Positions 37,961-50,300 of a stretch of 64,000 nt of DNA are shown here, piece after piece. Source of the DNA: Chrysoperla carnea (Eukaryota; Arthropoda; Insecta; Neuroptera; Chrysopidae); contig NC_058337.1 in assembly GCF_905475395.1 (NCBI RefSeq), forward strand, positions 118,228,368 to 118,292,367, read 5' to 3'. The notes under the pieces were generated by a model, which did not search any database, had not been told where the DNA came from, and worked only from the letters and a program-made list of their open reading frames with translations. Both the position numbers and the translations under genes were made by a program. Each line of letters starts with the position of its first letter. The first letter of the stretch is position 1.

Positions 37961-40656
37961 ACGTGTGTCGTAAACAATACTCAGAAATAATTTTTCATCG
38001 CATTTTTATTGATTTTAATATTTACATTTATAACATACATAGCAATAATAACTATTTTTTGTTCATATTTCCTAGAAATTTTTTATAATTGTGTTGTAAA
38101 TTATGAAATGAGACGTGTTCAATGATGTGTATGTAGAAATTAGTCACTATTTATAGTAATTACTCTATAGACTTATATAAATGAGTTCGAGAAATGATAA
38201 AAAGGATTACTTTTGGGAATATTCCTTAAATATGTTTTTTATTTAAATATCCTTAAATATTATCAAAAATTTTACTTATAATATTGATATCATTAAAACT
38301 TATATATACAAATATCAAAGGAAATAATAATTATTAATTACTTATTTTATTATAGTACTTAAAAATTGAAAACGTAAAAAAATATATACAGGAATTACTT
38401 AAAAACGTAAATATATTTTTTTTAAATCCATTTCTTTTGTGTATAAGAAGTAAAAAATAAATATATACAATTTAAATAATAATAAAATAATATTAATACT
38501 ATTTTGATAAAAAAAAAACTTAGAACCTTTTTTATTTGCATACAAAAAAGCAGTTTTAGGTCTACATCAATCATTAAATTGCACTGGATCCGTATGGTAA
38601 ATTCATTTGACGTCTTTTTGGGATTATGTTTACTTATTACGGTTAAGTAGACCTAACCTTAAGTTTACTGAGAATGAGAAACCGATTTCCTCATTTAGGC
38701 AATAGTAAAGATAACACATTGTCTAAATCTTTATTACGACCCGCGAAAGTAAATAGTTTTCTGTTTGTCAGAGCGTTAAATATTGTTTAGATGTTACGAA
38801 TACCCACAATTTTATAAGCAGTTATAGCAAAAAAAAAAAAAATTTTTTTTGGTTTGAAAAAGTTAACAAAATTTAATTGGTGTTATGGTCTGTTATAATG
38901 AATGGATTTAGCCTATACAAATTTTATAGATATAAGTAAACTCAAGCTGAACAACATGCATTTTTTAGAACAACGTGGGAAATTCAAATGTTACTTATAA
39001 GAAATGAATTTCACACAAGTATGTTTCAGAACACATTTCACAACTTATTAACATCACGCGGAACTGCAAAATTTTCATTCTAAATATTTTTTCTCTAGCT
39101 ATAACAGTTTAAATTGTGAGGCATTCTGTTTAACTCCGAATTCACAAGCGAGATTTTAGAAGACGTAAATTTTTATAACATGCGCAAAACATCCGGGCGG
39201 AGTTCATGAAGATGTAGAACTTAATAGCGCGCGATGTTTTTGTTTGCTGATTATTTTTCTCTGTGGCAAGGGTCTTTAAAACTATATACAAATTTATCCA
39301 TATGAGTAAAGATAAAGAAATGCTTCTTTATCTTAACTGATATACACAAATAAAACAACTAAGTTCGGGCACTCAAGTTCTACAATTTCTTCTTTATCTA
39401 AACAGTGCAGCACGTTTCTCTTTTGAGTAGGAAAATATTCGCAATCTGGAAGCAAAATTCGAGACAAAAAAATCCTTAAAACTTATTTACGTACATTATT
39501 ATAAAACTACGAGAGAGAAAATTGATGAGAAAAATTATGTAAATCGAAAAGTTTTTTTCGTACAAAATTAATCAATACTCTAAAAATGTTTAGGAAAAAT
39601 TTATTCATTTCTATTTTTGAGTCCTTTTTAAGAAATGAATATTTACTACTTTTAAAAAGGAGTTGTTAATTAATTTATTCACTGACCCTATATTTACACC
39701 AATTAACTAACTCACTTAACCTCCATCTTTTTATCATAGTATCACTCAGACGTAACGCACTAGAGCACTACCTCGTCTAATAATTATATAATACATATAC
39801 AAATTACAAATACGTGTGATAATTGGCATTACAATATTTTTTAAATGTTAAATAAAAGAAATTTTACCACCAAAGAATGAAAAAATACATTAAATTTTCT
39901 GTTTTTTTTCATCATTAAATGAATTTTTCCGATCTTTAGTGTTTAACAATGATATATGGCTTGCTTGTACAAAGTGTACCATAATAAATAGTGTTGTATA
40001 ATGATATGATAAATGGTCATAGATTGTACACTCTGCAGAAAAAGAAGAAAAGAAAGAATAAAGAAACTTTCAGAGTTTTTGTTCATAATTCATTATTGTT
40101 TCCATTTTCGGTGAAATTTTACATTGTCAGAATATATTCAGGGCCATGAGTAAAACATTAGCATAACAATGTAGACTCTAGACATAAGAACGTCTATTTA
40201 GAGTTTGGAAGGGACAAAGGTTTAAATCAGGGGTAGATATCTGAATATTAAATCTTTCTTAACTTTAAATCTCCGAGCGAGCATTTCTACTATCTATAAA
40301 TATAGTTTCCATGAAGATGAAAACATACTCAGAACGAGTAGTCACTGTAGTTTAATTTGGGTGTTAAAAAACCTAATTTTACGATTAGCATGTGAGAGAC
40401 TCAGAGATCGACACCCGACACCTACAAAACATTTTAATCAAATATTATGTAATATTTTAATCAAAGCTTCATGCGTAAACTGTGAAGCTTCAGCAAACGT
40501 TATTAGAATTTTTGCAGTATACATATAAAAATTATTTATTGAGAGTTTAATTTACAGAACGCATTTATAAAATACTTCATTACACGGGTTTACTAAGCGA
40601 GTGTTTTATTATCCGGGCAACAAACATCTCTTGTATGAACTCGAAAAATATCTAAA

Positions 40657-41146
40657 GGCGGTTTTCCATTAAACGGACAGCTGAGTTTATTTTATGTGAA
40701 AACAAAACTTAAACAAATCCAAAACTCTTGTTTCTATCAAGGTTACATTTTCTTCGCGTATTCTTTTCGGTCCTTTACCACTGGTTGTCGCGAGAAAGTC
40801 AAAGCTCAGTTTTCTTCAATAACCAGCCAACATCTTTAGATAAGCAGATTTTTTTAATTCTTAGTTGTGGCTGATTGAAATTAAAATCCTTGAAAAAAAA
40901 AGTAAGCTCATATATGTGCGATGTCTATAAAGCAAGACGAAAATAGAAAAGAGAACACGCCCGTTTCAACTAAACAGACTGTAGTTTCAAAACACGTTGA
41001 AACTTTTTGATTTTGCTTCCGAGCGGGACCGGAAAAACAAAACCCCAACTTCAAGAAACATGCAAAACACGCTAGTCTTCAAACAGTTTACGAAAAGTTA
41101 CAGTTTTGTTTTAGTTTTGTCTATTTAGTGGAAAACCGAATAAGGC
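40657..41146. mobile_element. MITE with GGTTTTCCA-type inverted ends
   Basis: The left end reads GCGGTTTTCCATTAAACGGA, and the complement of the right end reads CGGTTTTCCACTAAATAGAC. About 490 bp, no frame. The flanks (about 40603-40655 and 41149-41200) are themselves a diverged direct repeat containing GCAACAAACAT and CGAAAAATATCT, so the element lies between two copies of another sequence, or is a larger element with internal inverted repeats. Confidence 0.55.
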
Positions 41147-42381
41147 GTTTTATTATCTGAGCAACAAACATTTATTGTGTGGACACGAAAAATATCTGAC
41201 ACACTCATTTCTATTATTTTTTATAAATAAATTTTACGAGGGCCCTGAATATATTCTTATGATATTCTATGATGAGGGCAGTGCTCCATTTCGCTTTAAA
41301 GTAACGAGAAGTTTAGAACTAACATTTCAACCAAAATTTCCTATGGTTAAATTTTTGTGGTTTTTGAAGCTCCCTTATCGGTTTTTATAAAAATCAAAGC
41401 CAATGAATGAATGGTACATCGAACAGAAAAAATTTCCATATTCCTTGTTGCAATACAATTTTGTTTTTACTATTTGCATAGATATTTATAGAAAACGAAG
41501 ATTTCTTACAACCAATAGAAAACTACCAAACCGATCTCACTCTGAATAGTTTTTTCAGCCAAATAAAAAACTGTGCCAAATAACAAAGATGCAACACTTT
41601 TTTACTTATAGATAAATTTTATTGTAGTATGTCTGCTCGAATGAAGAAAACTGTTGACCAAGTATAAAATTCGAATAAAATATAGACTAATGTTTAACCA
41701 TCTCAAGTACTCTCTTAAGTGTTTTTTATAAACATCTATGATCAATTACATGTTGGAAAATAAAAACATGAATAAATACTGGTTTTTGTTTTGTATTAAT
41801 TAATAATTGAATATGTTTGTAATATATTTTAATTATTTAAAATTGTAATAACTTTTTTTTATATTTTCTTTAGTAATAAATAATAAATCTAATTTATTAT
41901 GTCATTTATGCCACCATATTTTAATATAGTCAAGAGATTCTTTATCAGGTTTTGTCATATACACTCAAATGCAATCAATATATTTGAGGCAATAAATCAC
42001 ATTCTAAGTGTACTCATCTGATTCATATTTTGCTATGGGGTACATCTTAGGGCTTGTCCCTTGATTAACTGTTACAGATGATTTTTATTTTTGAAATGAC
42101 ACTTCAAAACAAGTTTTAATGAAGGAAACGAACCCAAAAATTTTTTACAAAATAAAGATTTTGTAATAAAAGAACAACCATGTTAATATCAAAATTTTGT
42201 AGGAATTTTTTTTCCTAGAAAGTTAATTAAAATAAAATAAATAAAATGAATTTTTTTTTACAAATAAATTACGAGGATCATTTTGGTTATCATATTCATC
42301 TAGAAATTTTGAGAGATAAAAATTATTTGTTTTTTAATTTGAAATAAAATGACAACCATTTTTTAAAATAATTTCGGTGGG

Positions 42382-42407
42382 TTTTTTTTTTTTTTTTTTT
42401 TTTTTTT
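42382..42407. repeat. Poly(T) run of 26
   Basis: An uninterrupted run of 26 T preceded by GGTGGG. It could be the poly(A) tail of an antisense retroinsertion, but I see no recognisable element next to it. Confidence 0.8.
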
Positions 42408-42667
42408 AATTAAAAAGACACAGTTTTGTGGCTGTGTATGACAGATTTTCACAAAATTTCAAGTTGAATATTTATAAACATAAGATTAATTTTTAAAATT
42501 CGAAGAAAATGAATAATTTTTATAAAATTGACTGTATAAGTCGTTGTACATAGTTTAATAAGCAGTCGAAAATCGATAAAATATTTACTGTCAAAATTTA
42601 TAGCCCAATAAAATCATTTATGCTTAAATAATATACAAATATAGGATTTTAACTCTAATAGTAGGAA

Positions 42668-43158
42668 AGGTGAGCGACAAAAAATTGCAAACATTAACTA
42701 AAAGCTGATTTTGTAATATTTAAGTTGTATTGGTAGAGTAGAGAAATAACCGGTCGTCAGTCAGCCGATTTCTTTAGCGTTTGGCGCGGGGGCGACGACC
42801 TGAACTCTGCAAAAAACATACAAATATTTTCTAAAATCTGAAAATTTGTATATTGGTGCAGGATATTATTATGACGCCGATTAGACGTGAAAAGTTTAAC
42901 GCGTGACTGAAGCGCCAAGTTACAGATATATACTGATTGACTATATTGTGTATGTTTATAATAATATTCTGCATCAATATACAAAATTTTAGATTATACA
43001 AAATACTTGTACGTTTTTTGCAGAGTTAAAGCCGCCCCCGCGACAAACGCTACAGAAACCGACTGACTGATAACAGGATATTTCTATACTCTCCCAATAT
43101 AACGTAAATATTACAAATTTACCTTTTTGAAAATGCTTGCTTTTTTTGTCGCTAACCT
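42668..43158. mobile_element. ~490-bp MITE with long inverted arms
   Basis: The left arm starts AGGTGAGCGACAAAAAATTG. The right arm ends TTTTTGTCGCTAACCT. Arms of about 190 bp pair with moderate divergence, including GGCGCGGGGGCGACGACC against GCCGCCCCCGCGACAAACGC. The centre is about 100 bp. There is no open frame with meaning. Confidence 0.7.
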
Positions 43159-44315
43159 CTAAGACTATAAGATACCTGTTAGACTCAAGTTGATTTTTTC
43201 ATTGAATGTAAAGACAAAATATATACTTCTTTTTACATTTTAAAGTGTTATGTCATATTTGCTACTCTTTTCTCTTTTATAATTGCGATAGTTCTCCTAT
43301 TTTTTTTATATAAACTTTGTAGTTAGTTCTTATATAAATTTTGTACATATTATTTTATATACTTAAGTCGCGATTTACTTTTTTTGAAGAATTGCATATT
43401 GACACCCTACAACGACACTTAAACGACATAGTAACCCAAATTAAAATAAAATCTATTATTTTAATGTTTTATATAATTCATTAACAAAATTTTTGTTGTC
43501 AATATACAATATTGTAAAAAACATTTCTTAAACATAGTTCCCATCATAAAATCCCATCCTTCTAATCTGTTTAGAAGTTAACTTTCTAAGGTTATTATAA
43601 ACGTTGTTAGCAAGGTTTAGCGTATGATTCATCTCGGATAAAAAAATATCCAATCCATAGAAAAAGACTGATAGTGATCTGTTTGTTAGCTGCAAAATTT
43701 TATTGCCCGTAAAACGCTAGCTAATCAAAAAATATTTAGTTCAAGTTTACGCCATTTATCTATGTAATCATTCGTCATTAAAGCAAAGCGATGGTTGCTT
43801 CGTCTTTTTTCATGCCTCAGTAAAATGTTATATATCCTCCAATATCGATGGTTGAACAATGAATCTTGTACAAAGTGTACCATTACAAGTTGTGTTGTGA
43901 AATGGAAATTTTTTATTTTTACACCGATTACATTTTGATTTTAAAATCTTTATAAAAGATTAATATTATATCTGATAATTTCTAAAGAGAACATGGGAAG
44001 ATTCTTTGCCACCATAGAAAAAAGTTTTAGTAGTGTTATAGACTTTGTATATACAAAATCAAGATATATGATACCCAGCTGCTATTTCATGTTTTTCTAG
44101 TACTTCTGCTATCACAGTTATTAGATGTAGGTAAAATACATCCGATTTAAGCGCAATTTGCTTGCATCGACTTCAATTGTTACCCAACAGAAGTTAAAAC
44201 TCAGGCTAATTATTCTGAAGTCAATATCATTTCTTTATATATAGTCAATTTTACAAAAAAATCCCTTAGCATTAACTTAGTGACCTCAAAATGTTTTAGT
44301 ATGTAATTAAAAAAA

Positions 44316-47300
44316 TTAAGAAGGAGGCGGATTTGGATTTGGAGGTGCTGGATACGGTCCTGGAGTCATATACTGATTATATCCCGGTGCCGTATTATAT
44401 TGATTATAATCATTGTAGCCAGGATACATTGGTTGAGGTTGTTGTGGATGTGGAGCACCTTGTGGCGTTGGCGGCGGAGGATATGGCGCATACTGAGGCG
44501 GAGCATAACCAGGTCTTATTGGTGGTGGTGGTCCATAACCACCAACTGGAGCAGGTGGTACACTTGGTGGTGCTCCATAATTATCACTTGGCGGTCCCGG
44601 AGGCGGTGCTCCTGAGTATGGTGGCATCATTTCAGGCCGATGAAATGCACTACCGTATGGAGCGAAATTTTGATTGTAAGGGGGACCCGGTGGCGGTGGT
44701 GGATATGGTTGATAGCCTGTGTTTGGATACGGCATTCCTGAAATTAAATAGAAAATCAGGTAATTTTGTATAGGTTTATCGAAGTTAATTTGAAAACTTA
44801 CCCGTATAATTTGGTGGGGGATATTGTGCGGGCTGACCATAATTCATTGTATTATTCATTGGAGGCGGACCCATGACATGACCTCCTTGAGGTTGTTGCG
44901 GTGGGTAAGTTTGTTGTGGAGTATTTGGTGGAAGTGGTGTGCTAGTTGCCGGTGGTGGAATAATTTTTTGTTCACCAGGTGGATCCTAGAAATGTATTAT
45001 TTTATTATCAATGGAATTGGTTTGTTTTAAATTCAAAAAAAAAAAAAACGGAACAAGCTATACAGGTAAAGGAAACGCAAATAGCTATACAGGTGATTTT
45101 TTTTTAAAGTTCCATATGCTTGAAACTCGAAAAATATGTTTTATCGATAAAAATGCTTCGAGCAAAAAATGTTAGTTGTATAGGCTCACATCTTAAGCAG
45201 CTATTAAACTTTAGCTAGATTTTCAGGCTCAATGAAAAACTCACTCTACTCTATAACTGATAATAGATGAATAAACACTTTAAATTAGAAAGTTGATTCC
45301 ACAAATTGTACAGTTTAGGCAAAAACGGACTGAATAGTATTATCCAAAATTGTTTTTCGTATCAAAATTGTTATTTCATTGTTTCTTCGGAATTTAAAAT
45401 GTTTTGTTTTTCTATAAAGACCATTTTTGTTCAAATTGAAAGAAGAAACGCGCAAAAAACTAAATTTTTGTTATCAATTATTGTCTACGCTATTTGGTTT
45501 ACAAAAAATGTTTGCGTTTTTATAAAGAACAACTTTCTAATTTAATGTGTTCATCTAAATGTTTACCAACTATGAATCTAGCAGTGACGTTTTAACTGAA
45601 CTAGAAAACTTAGATCGAATTAAATACCCGTATAAGATGTGTGCCTTTGAAACTAACATTTTTCGTGCAAAGCATTTTAATTTATTGATTAAACTTATTT
45701 TTCGAGTTTCACGTATATGTGAATGCAAAAAAACATCCTGTATATTATTATTTTGTGAAGCCAATCGGTTAAAATCATAAGAAATTAATATCATATTGCA
45801 TCTATTCGTTTCTCAAAGGGAAAAAGACTAAAAGTTGTATAAAAACCCACCCTTCGATAATCTGGTGTAGACGATTGTTGTTGAGCACTTTCAGGGACCA
45901 CTTCTGATGATTTAATAGTTTTATCTGATGCGGGAACATTTTTCGATTCCATATTATGGTAAGTATTCACTGGTTGTTGCATTTCCATACTTTGATAGGA
46001 CGTTGGTGGGGCCTGCTGAGGTTGCTGCTGTACAGCAGGTGCTGTTGAATACGGTACTGGTTGTGGATTGTATCCGTAACCACCGCCATAAGGTGCAGGT
46101 GCATTAGTATTTGGTGGAACTGGTTGGCCATAATTATAATTAGGGTACATATTATTTGGATCAGTAGGTGGTACCGGAGGTTGATGGAATGGAGGCGGAC
46201 CATGCTGATACATTTGATTTTGTTGTTCTACTCCTGAGTTCACTCCACTATTCGGAATGTTCGAATCCAATTTATTGGGTGATTCGTTATCAGACGAATC
46301 TAGTTCAATTGTTGGAGGTGTTTCGATAATTGGTGGAGGTGGTGGTTTTTTCTTAGCATTTTTCCTTGGTTTTGGTTTGATTTGTTCGATAACCACACCA
46401 TCTTTCAACGGCATCACAGATTGAGTTTTCTTTGGGATAATTGAAACTTCAGGGCCTAATTCCCCGGACATTAACGCTGATTCTGCTGTAATTTTATCCA
46501 ATGATGATTGTAATGATGGCTGCTTTAAATCCCCAGGTGCACTCGAACCTATGGAAGAAGTTGTTTGTTCCAAGCGCGACAAAGCTGAAGGCGTCATAGC
46601 TTTTGTTTTACCAAAATTATGTCGATAGTTTTTTAAACTCGACTTTGGCCCCGTGCCAGCTGATACTGAAGGTGATTTTGTCAGAGTTGTATTATTAAAC
46701 AGATCGTTTGCATTTAATTGATGAGATTCTTGAAATGTATCAACTGGAATCATTTCAGATTTATCTAGGGACTTGACTTCTAGAATTTGGAAACCTGAAC
46801 TTTTTGTTTCCCCACTACTACTACTACTACTCATCTTCCCATGTATAGGAAAGGGTTTGTCCATATCGAGACAAATTTCATTCGAAGTTTCAAAAATTTG
46901 TGGCACATTAGTCAAAGGTGGATTTGATTCTTCACTAGGTGTTGGCGTAGGTGTCATCATCATGGTATCTTCAGTTGTTGAATTAGGTGGAGGTGGTAAA
47001 GTATCACTCCCACCTTCGACCGAACCATCCATAGATTTGTTACTATCCATTGTGGAGTCAAATTCATTAGCTTTTGGTTCCGATTCATTAAATTCCATTT
47101 CAGTTCCTTGATCCAATTCAGATTCTGGTTCAGGTTCAGGAGCTGTTGTTGGTGTAGTTGGTCCAGGTGGTATTGAAGAAGAGGCTGAAGGAGGTTGATC
47201 TTCATCACTGGATTGTATAACATGTGTTTCCGCATCTTCATCTTCAGGATTTTCTTTACTTTTCATTTCAATATCTTCATCTTGTGGTTTAGTAATAAAA

Positions 47301-50300
47301 GGCTTCGCTTTACCTAATTGTACGTTCTTTTGTTGCGGTCCACCGATTTTGTTGGGTGGATAACGTATATTTTGTATACGAGCATTCATTGGTCGAATTG
47401 GTGCTTTATTTGGAGGTATTTTAACACCACCCATGGGAGGAGTTCCAACTCCACTAACTTGAGTGAATGGTTTTATACTTTTTGGTTGATTTCCTGGCAA
47501 TTTTGGAGTAATTGTAACAGCAGAATTATTTTTCAATGGTAAGGGAATTGACGATTTTTGTTGACGGGGATTTACTGTAAAATAATTTTCAAAAATTATT
47601 CCATTCTATATACAAACTTAAAAATTTTTTTTGAAATGGCAAATCACTTACCTTTTTTAAGCAGGGAACCATCTGAACTTGCTTCATCTGAACTTTTTGG
47701 TGTACCAGCTCCAGGTGATATTTTTCCACCTAAATGTCCGCTCATTGCAGCACCACCACAATTACCAACATTACCACTATTCCCCCCTCCACTACCTCCT
47801 CCAGTATTTCCACGCATTTTCATTGCCGTACGTATTGCAACAATTTTTCCACATTCCAATTGCATATAAATACCTTTAGGGGATTTTAAAACTAAAACTT
47901 TTTGACCGGCTTTTAATACGATATTACCACGTTCACCTCCATTTGTTGGTATTACAACATCTGAAAAAAAAAACATGAAAACATTGATTAATCATTAATA
48001 ATACAATGAATAAGCCCGAAAAAAAGTGTCGAAAGTGTAAAGGTGGCGAAACAGCACCGATTTGAATGAAACTTTTTGTAACAAGTTTATACGACCCCAA
48101 CGAACATTTAGCCAACTTAGCCTGGTCAAAAAGACTCACAGGGCCTCAGCGGGGAGCATATGTAGCTCAAATTTTTTTGAAATGCATTTTTTGGCTTAAA
48201 ATTGTCATCTGGTAAGTATTTTTGGTCGCTGAATACGAATCCGATGTCAAATTACACGAATTCTGTCACTTATTCCAAAAATCATGTCATTTTTTACCCG
48301 GAATATCATTTTATAAAAATCTGCAATCATTTCTGGAGGTGATTACCTCAACCCAAATCTTATCAACCATTTGATGCTTCTTTTGCTCTCCCTCTCTTTA
48401 ACGTTTCATCAATCAATAGTCAACGGATTGATTGGGTTCTATTTTCTAATTTGACGTACGTTTAAAAAATATTGGGAGATTTTACCTAATGGTAGTGTCA
48501 TTTCTTGTGCGGTCATTCCTTGTCGTTGCCAAACTTCGGCAGGTATCCATCGTGTACGGCGTTGTCCATCACGAACTAACTGAGAATTCAACTCGGCCTG
48601 CATTGGTCGTACCTAACACAAAATAAAAAGTATTAGCTTCAATGCACCATGAAACTGATCACATGACTTACCGATGCAATAGGTTTATTATGCATGGAAC
48701 CATCACCGGCCATTCCACGCATACCACGCATCATTCCAGTACCGCCAATACCTCCATGATAATTATAAGAGACATTACGAGCTGCATTATTAACTGCTTG
48801 TTTTTCCATTTCATAGCTCCGTTTTGCCATACGTTTTTCAGCTTGTGATAATTTCTTTTCCTTACGATCGACCAACAATGATTCATGTTGAAAAGGTTCT
48901 TTACTTAATACTTGACTGTGATTATCTAATATCTACAAAAAACATTATAATATTAATAGAAGAAAGTCAGCTAGGTAAGTCCACTGCAATTTTTAAGTTT
49001 TATAACTCTTGTGAAATTTATTTGAAACAACTCTATCAAATTATCCTAATTTTAATGGATGCCATTTTAGCTATAAAAAATTATTATTCCAAGCTTTGAA
49101 TACATCTGAAACTACTTTTATTTTAAGTTTCGGAAAAAAAACTTTGTGACTATGTGGAAAAAAATGTATACGATACTTTAAGAAAGGATTTTTGACGTTC
49201 TAATCGAATAACTATGGAAGACGATCTTACGTCTCTCTTATCAGTGCAATTTTGCTTCATATCTAGTTATCTAGTCGTAAAAGAATTAAATTTAACAACA
49301 TCGTCGTACGTACCTTCTGCATAACAATATCAATATATTTATCTTTGACATTACTAAAATCTTTCACTTCAGATTCTTTTTCATCATCCCAACATAGGTT
49401 CGTAACATCTTTCATACTTAAATGTGCATCTGGATTACATTCGTCGACAACGCGATCAGACATACCTAATGATTTACGAAAAAAACAATAGTAATTAAAT
49501 TATTTTTGAATTTCTTCGACATTATTTAAATATCGTACTTACCTTGTTTATTAATTTGTCGATCATATATTTTCTTTTCCAAACAATTGTCCATGACTAA
49601 CCGATACACAAAACATGGCTTCTTTTGTCCATACCTTTAAAGAAATAGAAAAGAATTCAAGATAAGGGCACTTTTTTAATGAAATTAATATTTTTATAAC
49701 ATTTAGAGCAGGCGTCGTCAACCTATAAATCGCTTGACAGATGAACCTAACGTTTCTGATGTCCTGTAGGTTTTTGTAGCGCAAATAACATGTATGAAGA
49801 TTTCATCGTCCTTCTACAAGTGAAATCATCAGAAATATAGTAATTCAATCAAAGAGATTATATATATAGAGTGCGCATTCGATGAAATTCATGTTCCAAT
49901 ATTAGAAAGAGATACAGTAAGTTTCAGGCGTGCACAGTCCCAGTAATCAAGATGGGCTTGTCGTAGCCATTTTTTGATTCGGTAATTTACGAAACATGTT
50001 GCTATGGGAATGATAGGCTAAAACGAAAGGGGCGTTTGAAACGATCCTTCTCGTGCCAAAGGGACTGCTGCTTTATTCCGGACGATTCACTTCCTCGAAG
50101 CATTCATAGTGTCATATTTAGTCGAAATAAAAAGTATAAAATAAAATACTCAGAATTGTGTTCATAATATTTTCATATAAGTTGATTTTTAACAATCATA
50201 TAAGATTGAGCACTTACCGGTAAACACGGCATACAGCTTGCGTATCATGACATGGATTCCAGGATGCATCAAACACAACCACACGATTGGCACCAACTAA

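Larger units (their letters stand above)
30036..44315. other. 14-kb gene-poor AT-rich region
   Basis: Begins with the Top1 3'UTR (with CA-rich stretch near 30205-30260) and ends with the ARIP4 3'UTR. In between I find only transposon-derived pieces, listed separately, and long AT-rich DNA (especially 38000-40100 and 41400-42650). Open frames here are short and resemble no family. A stop-free stretch read on the complement of 34998-35180 looks like a decayed transposon frame, not a gene. Confidence 0.55.

Noticed and set aside
44333-44773. Plus-strand open frames opposite the ARIP4 last exons
   Set aside because: They are shadows of the P/G/Y-rich coding sequence on the minus strand, with low complexity and no start context.
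46773-47111. Plus-strand frame opposite ARIP4 exon 16
   Set aside because: Antisense shadow of an S/T/P/E-rich coding exon.
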